A DNA stretch of 43,171 nt from Halobellus captivus (GTDB lineage: Archaea > Halobacteriota > Halobacteria > Halobacteriales > Haloferacaceae): the NCBI RefSeq assembly GCF_007655485.1, contig NZ_VJXQ01000004.1, positions 1 to 43,171 of the forward strand, given 5' to 3'. Positions 1-8,429 of this stretch are shown piece by piece. Made by a program: the position numbers and the translations under genes. Under the pieces are notes generated by a model. That model was given only the letters and a program-made list of their open reading frames with translations. It did not search any database and was not told the DNA's origin. Position 1 is the first letter of the stretch; each line of letters starts with the position of its first letter.

Positions 1-87
1 CTGGCTCAATGCTCCAAACTAAACACTACCAGGTCAACGAGGGAAGATTCTCTATCAATGTCCGAGAGAGAGCAGCGGACATCGTGG

Positions 88-198
88 TGTCTCATTCTTA
101 ATGTCTCACTCCCTTAGCGCCGTTCGTGTTGCTGCCCGAACGCTGTCTCACACAAAATGTGTGTCACACGATATCTGTCTCACACGAAAGTTGTCTCA
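88..198 (+). repeat. Degenerate array of TGTCTCA motifs
   Basis: Exact TGTCTCA occurs at 88, 102, 144, 176 and 192, with a variant TGTCACA at 162. The last copies are extended as TGTCTCAYACGA. A perfect dyad, CACACA-AAA-TGTGTG, lies inside at 149-163. Five exact heptamers in 111 bases is far above chance, but the spacing is irregular (14 to 42 bases). This suggests a protein-binding cluster rather than a simple tandem repeat. No function is assigned. Confidence 0.6.
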
Positions 199-492
199 TA
201 CGACGAGAGCGCGGCCGCAGGAGCGGGGCAAACTTCGGAATTTCACCAGGGGTTGACTAGGCCAGTCAGCGTGGATTTCCTTTGCTTGTCCTTCTATGTC
301 CCACAGTTCACCCGGCATTCACCGTATCGATCACCCCTGACTGTCCCTCGTGACCGTAACTGCGGACAAAGTGGAGGGGTGTGTTTCGAAATCCGTCACT
401 CGAACTTCAGTTATCATCCTGATCGTTATGAAACCGTGAAGCCGTGATCTGAACCGCGAAAAGTGAAAATTCCGCTCGGAATATGGCAGCCG

Positions 493-511
493 ACTCCGAG
501 AATTACGGAGT
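493..511 (-). terminator. Hairpin just after the 55-codon gene
   Basis: Perfect inverted repeat ACTCCG / CGGAGT with a 7-base loop, beginning 2 bases past the stop codon of the small minus-strand gene. The position suits a transcript end, although no T-run follows directly. Confidence 0.4.
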
Positions 512-513
512 GA

Positions 514-681
514 TTACTTGTTGTAACTGTCGGGAATCAGGACGACACCGTGTCGATTGACGAAACGACCGACGATGGATTCGAGGCGATCCACTGCCGT
601 CGAGATCGATGACGCGGGGAGGTAAAAGTCGGTGCTCTCAGTTTCGCTTCGACGCTCTTCGTGTTGGGTTGCTGTTGCCAT
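514..681 (-). CDS. Small haloarchaeal protein, function unknown (55 aa)
   Basis: An ATG at 681 reads for 55 codons to TAA: it begins MATATQHEERRSETES, contains DFYLPASSISTAVDRLESIV, and ends in a conserved-looking GVVLIPDSYNK tail. The central segment looks like a short amphipathic helix, and the composition is charged. It has no membrane segment and no cysteines. A longer overlapping frame starting at 731 gives a basic, low-complexity product and looks like a shadow. A hairpin follows the stop. The gene is below the size most gene callers keep. Function is not recognised; the composition and termination context are the only support, so existence is probable rather than certain. Confidence 0.5.
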   Translation of the reverse strand: MATATQHEERRSETESTDFYLPASSISTAVDRLESIVGRFVNRHGVVLIPDSYNK

Positions 682-957
682 CGTGTTATTGAGAACGTCC
701 CGGATCCATCTGAGGCTTTGTTAGTACTCATACGCGTATTTTTATTCTCAGTTCATCCTTCACGATTTATATTGCATAAATTTCCAACCCAATGGAATCG
801 GTTGGATATCCATCCGACCGTTCCCCTCCTCGGCTGCACACATCTTCACACACTCGGACTCTTCCCCACTGCATCCGAATTGTCACTCTACACGCTATCC
901 CTACGTCCAACACCCCCGGCACTCACCGTATTTCCGTTTCCAGAACCATTTCCGATT

Positions 958-1377
958 TCACTTGGACAGTACTTCCACGAGATTACCCTCCGGATCGCGT
1001 ATGAACAAAATCGTCGTGCCGCTCTCAGTGGTTTGTGGTTCGCTCACTGTCTCAACGTCGCTCGGTAGCGCTTCGTAGAACGCCGCAACGTCATCGACGG
1101 TCAGTCCGATGTGCATTGCTCCGTCCCGGTCGATCTGTGGGCGGTCGTCGCTCGACTCCGTCGAGTCGTACGAAACGAGCTCCAGTCGCGTGTTCCCCGC
1201 GTCAAGATGAACGAACGACGCGCGAGCATCATCGACACCGACGCCCGTTGCGAACGCTTCCCCGCCGACGGAGAACCGAGAAATAACGTCTAAGCCGAGC
1301 CTCTCGGTGTAGAACGTCACTGCCCGATCGAGATCAGTAACAGTAAGGCCGACGTGATGGGCCGTCAGTTCGGACAT
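958..1377 (-). CDS. VOC-fold glyoxalase/dioxygenase-superfamily protein
   Basis: A 139-residue protein with two beta-alpha-beta-beta-beta modules of the vicinal oxygen chelate fold. The metal-ligand pattern of the glyoxalase I / methylmalonyl-CoA epimerase group is visible: His8 (HHVGLTV), Glu66 (TRLELV), His89 (MHIGLTV) and Glu135 (GNLVEV). The frame is open further upstream, but that extension is unlike the family; the ATG giving MSELTAHHVGLTV puts the first strand at the N-terminus, as is usual. Reactions in this superfamily vary (isomerisation, extradiol cleavage, conjugation), so no substrate is claimed. It is divergent from trpE across about 300 bases of non-coding DNA. Confidence 0.82.
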   Translation of the reverse strand: MSELTAHHVGLTVTDLDRAVTFYTERLGLDVISRFSVGGEAFATGVGVDDARASFVHLDAGNTRLELVSYDSTESSDDRPQIDRDGAMHIGLTVDDVAAFYEALPSDVETVSEPQTTESGTTILFIRDPEGNLVEVLSK

Positions 1378-1677
1378 ATCCGTACTCGGAGCGCCGCTGA
1401 TCAAAGACCCATCGAACATTGATCCCGACGCGTCCACCGGAACACGCGAAGTTTCACCGGCACCCGCTGTGGAACACCTCTCTTCTGTTTGCCATTTACA
1501 CATCCGGCATACTCTGTCGTAATGTTCTCGGCTTTGTTACGATATGGCAGATATTTCGCGACATTCGACCGATGAGACTCGATGCTTCGCGCAAAGTTTT
1601 TGGCCGTACGCGACGCAGACTCGGTAGAAAACGCCGGGTCATTCGCAGTGGCTTCTGGCGGGAGCAACTCGTATCCG

Positions 1678-3348
1678 ATGAGTGAGATTACGGTCATAAC
1701 CGAACAGGAGAATTTCGTCGAAACGGCGGCCTCGGCTCCACACGGGGCTCGCGTTCCGGTAGAGGTTCGAACCGTCGTATCAGATCCATTCGAGGCGTAT
1801 CGTCGCGTTCGTGACTCCGGCACCGACGGGGTGTATCTCGAAACCACCGGCGGGCAGTCCGGGTGGGGATACTTCGCCGTCGATCCGATCGAGCGCGTCG
1901 AAGTCCCAACTTACACTGGTGAAACGGCTCCCGAGTCGGAGACGTCAGCGACAGACGTAGACGCGGGAGCGTCGCCAATGCGCGATGAAACACCCACTAT
2001 CGATGCAATCGACTCGCTCTTGGACCGCGAACTGCTCGTTCGCGGGGACTGTGAGGTTCCCTATCCGTGCGGTGTCTTCGGATGGCTCTCCTACGACGTC
2101 GCGCGGGAGTTGGAGTCCATCCCATCGACGACCGAGAGCGACGGGCTCCCACAGCTCCAACTCGGGGTCTTCGACAGCGTGGTCGCGTGGAAAGAACCGC
2201 GGGTCGGCGCGGGTGGCAAAGCGGCCGAGGACGGTGACACCGCCACGAGCGACGCCGACGGGGTCGAACTACGGATCACTGTCTGTCCGATCGTTTGCGA
2301 CTCGCCCGAAGACGACTACAGGGCGGCACTCGAACAGGCGATTGCCCTGGCTGAAGATGTACGTTCCGGGCCGATATCGTCGCCCGAACCACCGGTATCG
2401 GCTAGCGGTGCCACGTTCGAGAGTGACTGCGGCGAAGACGCGTTCGCCGACCGCGTACGATCGATCAAACAGTACATCCGCGACGGCGACACGTTCCAGA
2501 CGAACGTCTCGCATCGCCTCGTCGCACCTGCGGCGGTGCACCCGGTACAGGCCTTTGATGCGCTCCGGCGCGTCAACCCCGCCCCGTATTCGGGACTGTT
2601 GGAGTTCCCGGGGATCGACCTCGTGAGCGCGAGCCCGGAGCTGCTCTTGGAAGTAGACGGCGATCGGCTCCTCACCGAACCGATTGCGGGCACGCGCCCG
2701 CGGGGGGAGACGCCCGAAGCGGATGCTGACCTCGAAGCCGACCTGTTAGCGAACGAAAAAGAGCGCGCGGAGCACGCGATGCTCGTCGACCTCGAACGCA
2801 ACGATCTGGGGAAGGTCAGCGAGTACGGGACAGTCGAAGTCTCCGAGTACCGACGGATCGACCGCTACTCCGAGGTTATGCACCTCGTCTCGCTCGTCGA
2901 AGGCGTTCGAAGACCTGAGGCGACCATCGCCGACGCCGTCGCGGCGGTCTTCCCGGGTGGGACGATCACCGGCGCGCCGAAGCCGCGGACGATGGAGATC
3001 ATCGAAGAGGTCGAGACGACCCGCCGGGGCCCCTACACCGGCAGTATCGGGATCTTCGGATTCGACGATCGCGCGACGCTGAACATCGTCATCCGCACCT
3101 TGGTTCGACGCGGCAGGGAGTATCGGCTTCGCGTCGGAGCCGGGATCGTTTACGACTCGGTACCGGCGGACGAGTACCAGGAGACGCTGGATAAGGCGCG
3201 GGCGCTCATCAACGCCGTCGACGAGGCGCTCGGCGAACGGGCGTCGTTCACCGTCGAGGGGGACGAGGGGGTCGAAGCGGCCGAAGCGGCTCAATCGGAG
3301 TCCGGGTCGGACGACCCACGGCCCCTGGAGGTGGACGAATCACAATGA
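1678..3348 (+). CDS. trpE: Anthranilate synthase component I
   Basis: Chorismate-binding subunit of about 556 residues. It converts chorismate plus ammonia to anthranilate, the first step of tryptophan synthesis. The chorismate_bind core is clear: EPIAGTRPRG (335-343), YSEVMHLVSLVEG, FPGGTITGAPKPRTMEIIEE, GPYTGSIG and RVGAGIVYDS. PIAGT with Ala337 is the anthranilate-synthase form; aminodeoxychorismate synthase (PabB) normally has PIKGT with a nucleophilic Lys. The chosen ATG opens MSEITVITEQENF; the frame is open 32 codons further upstream, but that part has no family character. A Ser/Glu/Asp-rich tail of about 30 residues follows the core. Its stop overlaps the start of trpG, so the two are translationally coupled. 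No trpD, trpF or pabC lies alongside, so this may be a second, unlinked copy. Confidence 0.88.
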   Translation: MSEITVITEQENFVETAASAPHGARVPVEVRTVVSDPFEAYRRVRDSGTDGVYLETTGGQSGWGYFAVDPIERVEVPTYTGETAPESETSATDVDAGASPMRDETPTIDAIDSLLDRELLVRGDCEVPYPCGVFGWLSYDVARELESIPSTTESDGLPQLQLGVFDSVVAWKEPRVGAGGKAAEDGDTATSDADGVELRITVCPIVCDSPEDDYRAALEQAIALAEDVRSGPISSPEPPVSASGATFESDCGEDAFADRVRSIKQYIRDGDTFQTNVSHRLVAPAAVHPVQAFDALRRVNPAPYSGLLEFPGIDLVSASPELLLEVDGDRLLTEPIAGTRPRGETPEADADLEADLLANEKERAEHAMLVDLERNDLGKVSEYGTVEVSEYRRIDRYSEVMHLVSLVEGVRRPEATIADAVAAVFPGGTITGAPKPRTMEIIEEVETTRRGPYTGSIGIFGFDDRATLNIVIRTLVRRGREYRLRVGAGIVYDSVPADEYQETLDKARALINAVDEALGERASFTVEGDEGVEAAEAAQSESGSDDPRPLEVDESQ

Positions 3349-3917
3349 TCCTCATCATCGACAACTACGACTCCTTCGCATACAACCTCGTCCAGTACGT
3401 CGGCGAGTTCGAGGACGTCGTCGTTCGACGGAACGACGCGATCGATATCGATGGCATCTACGAGCTCGACCCCGACGGTATCGTCGTTTCGCCGGGACCG
3501 GGAACGCCGCAGGAGGCCGGAATCTCGATCGACATCTTCGCCGAAACGGACTACCCCGCACTCGGCGTCTGCCTGGGTCACCAAGCGCTCTGTGCGGCCC
3601 ACGGCGCACCAGTCGGACACGCCCCGGAGGTTGTTCACGGAAAGCCCTCTCTCGTTCGCCACGACGGGAGTCCCCTCTACGAGGGCGTCGACGAGACGTT
3701 CGAGGTCGGTCGCTACCACTCGCTGGCGGTCGAACCCGGACACATCCCCGATGTGCTGGTGGAGACGGCCGCGACGGAGGACGAACAGGGCGTCGTAATG
3801 GGCGTCGAACACGTCGATAGGCCACACTACGGCGTCCAATTCCATCCGGAGAGCATCCTCACCGACGCCGGAAAGCAGATCGTTCGGAACTTCTGTCGGT
3901 CGATTGCGACCTCGTAA
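3345..3917 (+). CDS. trpG: Anthranilate synthase component II, glutamine amidotransferase
   Basis: A 190-residue class I glutamine amidotransferase that supplies ammonia to the TrpE partner. The start is MILIIDNYDSFAYNLVQY. The oxyanion segment PGPGTP is at 50-55, the nucleophile Cys76 lies in GVCLGHQ, and the His167/Glu169 pair of the triad lies in QFHPES. The length matches stand-alone TrpG/PabA. The ATGA overlap with trpE indicates a stoichiometric complex. TrpG and PabA cannot be told apart from sequence alone; identity follows from the partner's PIAGT motif. Confidence 0.9.
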   Translation: MILIIDNYDSFAYNLVQYVGEFEDVVVRRNDAIDIDGIYELDPDGIVVSPGPGTPQEAGISIDIFAETDYPALGVCLGHQALCAAHGAPVGHAPEVVHGKPSLVRHDGSPLYEGVDETFEVGRYHSLAVEPGHIPDVLVETAATEDEQGVVMGVEHVDRPHYGVQFHPESILTDAGKQIVRNFCRSIATS

Positions 3918-4003
3918 GTCGTCGGAGATCCACTTCCGACGTCGTCGCAGAACCGCACATAGCAAACAGTCCGTGGATCTTATCCCCTTCCATCGCCGTC
4001 AGG

Positions 4004-5866
4004 TCACTTTTCGCGGTCCGGCGGGTCGAAATCGTGATGCAGCTGAACCGATGGAAGGCGGTTCAATACGTGCCGAACGAGCGACGTGTGCTCTCCGCCG
4101 CGCTCCTCTCGGATACACGCGAGTGCGAGACCGATCATCGCGACGAGAGCTAAGACGGCGAAGGGTGCGCCGGTGAGGACCGCGAGCGCCTGGAGCGTCT
4201 CGCCGCCGCCGATGAGAATCACGGCCAGTGCAACTGCCGCTTGGAACGCCCCCCAAAGCGCGATACTCCCCCGAGAGGGGGCAATTCCCCGTCGCGAGGC
4301 GAGAATCGCGGCGATGAGCGTGGACGTGTCGGCGGAGGTGACAATGAACGCGACGATGAGCGCGAAGAACAGAAATATCAGTAGATCGCCGAGCGGAAGC
4401 GCAGACAGAAGGGGAAATCCGGCGACGGCCTCCGAGCCTCCTCGCGCTTCGATCGCGGAGAGAATATCAACACGACCGGAGTGCTGCATCGACAGCGTCG
4501 ACCCGCCGACGACGAGGAACCAGACGCTCGTCGCCGCAGACGTGGCGGCGACGGTCGTCAGCACAACTGTCCGAATGCGTCGGCCACGAGAGAGCGCAGC
4601 AAGGAACGTTCCGGCGAACGGTGCCCACGAGAACCACCACGCCCAGTTCCAGACGGTCCACGATGCCGCCCACGACCCGGACGAGACGAGGCTCATCGGA
4701 ATGAAGTGGATCACGTAGGATCCCAGGGCGGTCGTCCCGCGCTCGACGACGAAGGATTTCGGGCCGACGGCGAACAGCAGCAGCGCGAACACCGCGAACA
4801 GCACGACGCAGGTGCCAGCGATCCGCCTGATCCCTCGGTGCAGGCCCGACACGGCCGATAGTACGTAGACTGCTGCGAGACCGCCGACGAACAGTACCGG
4901 GGCGAACGGGCCGGAGGAGACGCCCCACTGGAATTCGACACCGGTCAGAAACTGCTGGGAGACGAGTGCAATCGACGTCGCGATGCCGCCGATCGTCGCG
5001 AACACGGCCAGGGTATCCAGTGCGCGACTCCAATACGAATCAAGGTTATCGACGCCCACGAACGGCGTCAGTATCGAGGAGATCCGTAACGGGGCGTCAC
5101 GCTCGAAAACGAAGTAGGCGAGCGGGATCCCGATAACCGCATACGCACTCCACGCGCTGAGACCCCAGTGGAAGAGCGTGTACCTGAGCGCGACGTCGAC
5201 GGCGGCCCCTGACTGCGGCGTCACGTCGAACAACGGCGGAGGGGTCTGGTAATGAAAGAGCGCTTCGGCGGGGCCCCAAAACACGATCCCCGCGGCGATC
5301 CCCGCAGTGAACACGAGCGCGAAGTACGTCGGTAGCGTGTAGGTCGGCTCGACGTCCCCGCCGAGTCTGATATCCCCCCAGGAGCTCCCGAACAGGAACA
5401 CGCAGAAGCCGACGGCCAGCAACACCGTCGCGACGAGCAGTGGGCCGAACCCACTGAGGACGGTTTCGGTGAGCGATCCCACGGCCGCAGTTGTTCCCGC
5501 GGGAAACACGATCTGAAGCGCGAAATACAGTGAGAACACGACCACCGGCAGACCGAGTATGACCGGGTCGTGTGATTTCATCACATCGGAGAGATGATTC
5601 AGCAGTGAGCCGCGGCGAACGTGGAGCAACGTCGAGGCGGTCGACGTCTCGGTCCCCAACCCCTCGTACGGGAGCGCGGCCAAGTAGCCGAGGCCCGAAC
5701 CGAAAAAGAGAAGCGAGACGACGAGCCACGCCCGTCCCCCGAGTACGTTGTCGACGACAGACGGAAAGAAGAACCCGACGAGGACGACCGACCCCGCTCC
5801 GACGAAGGTTGCCAGTAGCGCGTTGGGCAGCATACGCGCCGGTTCGGCCCCGTCTCTCGCACCCAT
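4004..5866 (-). CDS. BCCT-family transporter with extra N-terminal helices
   Basis: A 620-residue membrane carrier of the betaine/carnitine/choline transporter family, importing trimethylammonium solutes with sodium or protons. The core signature WTVWNWAWWFSWAPFAG and the aromatic box residues Trp234, Trp239 and Tyr242 (FHWGLSAWSAY) are present. The loop usually reading GMGIGLMF is divergent here (AGIAAGIVFWGPAE), so substrate and coupling ion may differ from classical BetP. About 95 residues with two hydrophobic segments precede the usual BCCT core, followed by a short acidic/His-containing tail. It lies 26 bases downstream of the potassium-channel gene on the same strand, suggesting one transcript. 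An AT-rich AATAATATC about 25 bases before the start could also give it its own promoter. Confidence 0.88.
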   Translation of the reverse strand: MGARDGAEPARMLPNALLATFVGAGSVVLVGFFFPSVVDNVLGGRAWLVVSLLFFGSGLGYLAALPYEGLGTETSTASTLLHVRRGSLLNHLSDVMKSHDPVILGLPVVVFSLYFALQIVFPAGTTAAVGSLTETVLSGFGPLLVATVLLAVGFCVFLFGSSWGDIRLGGDVEPTYTLPTYFALVFTAGIAAGIVFWGPAEALFHYQTPPPLFDVTPQSGAAVDVALRYTLFHWGLSAWSAYAVIGIPLAYFVFERDAPLRISSILTPFVGVDNLDSYWSRALDTLAVFATIGGIATSIALVSQQFLTGVEFQWGVSSGPFAPVLFVGGLAAVYVLSAVSGLHRGIRRIAGTCVVLFAVFALLLFAVGPKSFVVERGTTALGSYVIHFIPMSLVSSGSWAASWTVWNWAWWFSWAPFAGTFLAALSRGRRIRTVVLTTVAATSAATSVWFLVVGGSTLSMQHSGRVDILSAIEARGGSEAVAGFPLLSALPLGDLLIFLFFALIVAFIVTSADTSTLIAAILASRRGIAPSRGSIALWGAFQAAVALAVILIGGGETLQALAVLTGAPFAVLALVAMIGLALACIREERGGEHTSLVRHVLNRLPSVQLHHDFDPPDREK

Positions 5867-5892
5867 ACGACACTTGTTAGCACGAATTGATA

Positions 5893-7104
5893 TTATTCTG
5901 TTGCATCGTTTGCTTCCGTCGACGATTCCAGTACCGAGTCTCCCAACATCCGACCACCGATCGCTCGGAGGTCGATGATCTCGTCGGCGCCGACGGCGTC
6001 TAACTTCGCAACGTGGGTCTCCTCGTTCGCGACCGTGACGATCCGGACGTCCGGATTCACGGTTCTTGCCGCCAACACGGCGAGGACGTTGGTCGCGTCG
6101 TCCGCACTTGCAACTGCGACGCCGGTCGCAACGTCCAGGCGCGCGTCTCGCAGGGTTTCCTCGTCCGTCGGATCGTCGGTCAGTACCTCGATTCCCTCCT
6201 CGCGCATTTGGGCGGCAGCCTCGGCGTTCGTCGTGACGACCACCACGTCGGTGTCGCCGAGTCGGTCGAGGAACGATTCGGTCACGTCGCCGTACCCGAG
6301 CACCACCACGTGATCCTCGAGCAGTGAGAGTTCTGATGCAGTCATGGTTCCGAATGCCGCGGCCATCCGCGATTCGATCGCCGGGCCGATGAGCGCGCCG
6401 ACGGCGACGGTGAACGCACCGGTGCCGAACAGGATCACCGACAGCGAGAACAGTTTGGCCTCGACGGTGACGGGCGTGATGTCACCGTAGCCAACGGTCG
6501 CCACGGTGACGACCACGTAGTAGAACGCGTCTCCCCAGCCGTTGAGCTCGAGAAATTGTCCCCGAAGCCCGTACGCGCCCACCGTTCCGTACAGGGCGAC
6601 GCCCACGATCGCCGCCAGCGACGCGATCTGAAACGACGAGAGGTCGATCCGCTGCGCGAAGCTCTCTCGGTTCAGGGCGAGAAGCGGAATCGCCGCGACA
6701 GAGAGCACGAACAGCGGTAATTCGGTGGCATTGCCCGTTACCAAGGGGAGGAGCGCCAGGCCGGGAAGGAGCACCAGCGCCGCGACCCACGCGATCCGCT
6801 TCCGTCGTTGTAGGCCGACCGTAACGAGACCCAGCGGGAAGGCGAACAACACGCCAGCGAATCTGACAATCGTTTCGACCATCGGAAGGATCGCCGCGAG
6901 CGGCCCCGATACGACCGGATCCGGCTGACTCAGGTTCGAGAGCCCGGTGACGAAGGCGAGCACTGTCACCGCAGCCATCAGCGCGACCGCTGGTTTCGCT
7001 CCGGAGAATTCCCGCCACGCGACGAGCGGAACCCGTTCGGTCTGGTAAAACACCTCCTCGAACGGACGTTCGTCGGACCCCCGTTGTGAGTCAACCACCC
7101 TCAA
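5893..7104 (-). CDS. RCK-domain potassium channel
   Basis: A 403-residue channel. The N-terminal half has about five hydrophobic segments, then a pore loop with the potassium selectivity filter TVGYGD (203-208) and a last helix around 215-240. From about 264 a Rossmann-type RCK/TrkA-N domain follows (HVVVLGYGDVTESFL), which would bind NAD(H), nucleotide or calcium and gate the pore. The TrkA-C domain is missing or minimal. Having more helices than a minimal two-helix channel suggests a 6TM-like layout. A TTTTAT element about 25 bases upstream of the ATG fits a leaderless transcript. The downstream gene is a BCCT carrier, so potassium and compatible-solute movement may be co-regulated. Confidence 0.87.
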   Translation of the reverse strand: MRVVDSQRGSDERPFEEVFYQTERVPLVAWREFSGAKPAVALMAAVTVLAFVTGLSNLSQPDPVVSGPLAAILPMVETIVRFAGVLFAFPLGLVTVGLQRRKRIAWVAALVLLPGLALLPLVTGNATELPLFVLSVAAIPLLALNRESFAQRIDLSSFQIASLAAIVGVALYGTVGAYGLRGQFLELNGWGDAFYYVVVTVATVGYGDITPVTVEAKLFSLSVILFGTGAFTVAVGALIGPAIESRMAAAFGTMTASELSLLEDHVVVLGYGDVTESFLDRLGDTDVVVVTTNAEAAAQMREEGIEVLTDDPTDEETLRDARLDVATGVAVASADDATNVLAVLAARTVNPDVRIVTVANEETHVAKLDAVGADEIIDLRAIGGRMLGDSVLESSTEANDATE

Positions 7105-7266
7105 GGGTACTCACACCCGCAATAAAACTGTAATGTCAATAACTCGTCTAGTTGTGCTTCGTCGGCAGTCTGAACAGCGGTGCGTCCGTAGCTGTGGGAT
7201 AGCAATGAGTTGGCACTATCACAAGACGGATCCAGACTGGCGGGACCGACCGCGAGGTGTCGACGT

Positions 7267-7677
7267 GTGAACCCCGCCATTCTCTTCGGGCTGGGAACGA
7301 TGCTCGCCTGGGGGTTCTGGATCACGTTCGGCGACGTGGCTTCCAACAGTATCGACCCGGAAACGGCCGCGTTCGTCTCGTATCTGACCGCTACTGTCGC
7401 GACGGGAATCTACGTGGTCGTCTCCGATGCGTCGTTGGCGATCAATCACCGCGGCCTGCTCTACTCGGGTATCGCGGGTATCGCGGCGGCGATCGGCGTC
7501 CTCTCCACCTTCGTCGGCGTCACCGTCGGTTCGACGGCCATCGTCTCGACGATCGGCGGGATGTACTTCGTGACGGCCGCTGCGATCAGCGTCGTCGCGC
7601 TCGGCGAACCGCTCTCGGCCCAGAAAGTTGCGGGGATCGGTCTCGCGCTCGTCGCAATCGTCATCATCAACCAGTGA
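7267..7677 (+). CDS. Half-size EamA-like membrane protein
   Basis: A 136-residue protein of about five hydrophobic helices matching one EamA repeat, from FGLGTMLAWGFWITFGD to ALGEPLSAQKVAGIGLALVAIVIIN. Full drug/metabolite transporters carry two repeats (about 300 residues), so this would act as a dimer like small-multidrug-resistance proteins. The GTG at 7267 is preferred because it starts directly at the first helix; an in-frame ATG at 7210 would add a polar, unconserved stretch. Substrate unknown. It is divergent from the channel gene. Confidence 0.75.
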   Translation: MNPAILFGLGTMLAWGFWITFGDVASNSIDPETAAFVSYLTATVATGIYVVVSDASLAINHRGLLYSGIAGIAAAIGVLSTFVGVTVGSTAIVSTIGGMYFVTAAAISVVALGEPLSAQKVAGIGLALVAIVIINQ

Positions 7678-7831
7678 GGGGCGTGTTAGAGGCGCCTCTA
7701 CCGCCTCGTGCGTAATCCATTCCGTGTACGTGAGTACCGTCACGGTGTCCTCGCCGCTGCACTTCGTCGAAACCCGACACAACGTTTCACGCTCCGTTCA
7801 CGTTGTGCTCCGATCGGTCCGAGCAACCGAG

Positions 7832-7837
7832 TTTTAA
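7832..7837 (+). promoter_or_regulatory. TATA-like element for ridA
   Basis: TTTTAA lies 28-33 bases before the ridA ATG, the spacing expected for a leaderless haloarchaeal transcript. A nearer ATG at 7858 is out of frame. Confidence 0.5.
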
Positions 7838-7864
7838 GACGATCGCTGGGGTATTCCATGGCGT

Positions 7865-8245
7865 ATGAAGCGAACCATCAGCACGGACGACGCCCCGGCC
7901 GCGGTCGGCGCGTACAGCCAGGCGACGACGAACGGGAGCCTCTTGATCACCGCCGGGCAGCTGCCGCTGACCCCCGACGGCGACCTCCTCGACGACGAGT
8001 CGGTGGCCGACCAGACGCGACAGTGCCTTCGCAACGTCGAAGCGATCCTCGAATCGGAGGACCTCTCGCTCTCGGACGTCCTGAAGACTACCGTCTTCCT
8101 CGACGACATCGACGACTTCGACGAGTTCAATGAGGCCTACAGCGAGTTCTTCGACGACGAACCCCCGGCTCGGAGCGCCGTCGGCGCCGGTGCGGTTCCG
8201 AAGGGGGCAGCCGTCGAGATCGAGGCGATCGCGACGACGGAATAG
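7865..8245 (+). CDS. ridA: RidA-family enamine/imine deaminase
   Basis: A 126-residue YjgF/YER057c/UK114 protein that hydrolyses reactive 2-aminoacrylate or 2-aminocrotonate released by PLP enzymes, especially threonine/serine ammonia-lyase. The key residues are in place: Tyr17 (GAYSQA), Arg103 (PPARSAVGAG) and Glu120 (VEIEAIA), matching the RidA-type active site and its trimer-interface pocket. The length is standard and the protein is cytosolic. An ilvA-type ammonia-lyase lies about 26 kb away in this window, giving it a plausible partner. Confidence 0.92.
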   Translation: MKRTISTDDAPAAVGAYSQATTNGSLLITAGQLPLTPDGDLLDDESVADQTRQCLRNVEAILESEDLSLSDVLKTTVFLDDIDDFDEFNEAYSEFFDDEPPARSAVGAGAVPKGAAVEIEAIATTE

Positions 8246-8307
8246 CGCCGAACGATTCGTCGGATGGCTCTGCAAATCTCGGTGGGACTGCCCTGCGAAC
8301 CACTATG

Positions 8308-8353
8308 AGACGGCCACGCGGATCACTGTCAGACGGCCCCGCGGATCACTGTC
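8308..8353 (+). repeat. 23 bp perfect-phase tandem duplication
   Basis: AGACGGCCMCGCGGATCACTGTC occurs twice head to tail (8308-8330 and 8331-8353) with one mismatch (A/C). A partial third start, AGACGACCCC, is at 8377-8386. It sits 77-122 bases upstream of the AOR-family gene, just before its TATA-like element. Confidence 0.8.
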
Positions 8354-8395
8354 GGATGACTCCAGTACCTGCCGCCAGACGACCCCATAGCAAAC

Positions 8396-8403
8396 GCTTA
8401 ATG
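8396..8403 (+). promoter_or_regulatory. TATA-like element for the AOR-family gene
   Basis: GCTTAATG lies 27-34 bases before the ATG, suggesting a leaderless transcript. Confidence 0.45.
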
Positions 8404-8429
8404 AGTCTTCGACTGCTATCAAGTGCTGA

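Larger units (their letters stand above)
1..513. other. Non-coding stretch at window start
   Basis: No convincing gene. It is more AT-rich than the rest of the window, and the open frames here have no recognisable protein character or haloarchaeal acidic composition. It contains the TGTCTCA array and a short dyad (ATTCC, 4-base loop, GGAAT) at 469-482. It could be the tail of an intergenic region or a decayed gene whose remainder lies outside the window. Confidence 0.5.
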
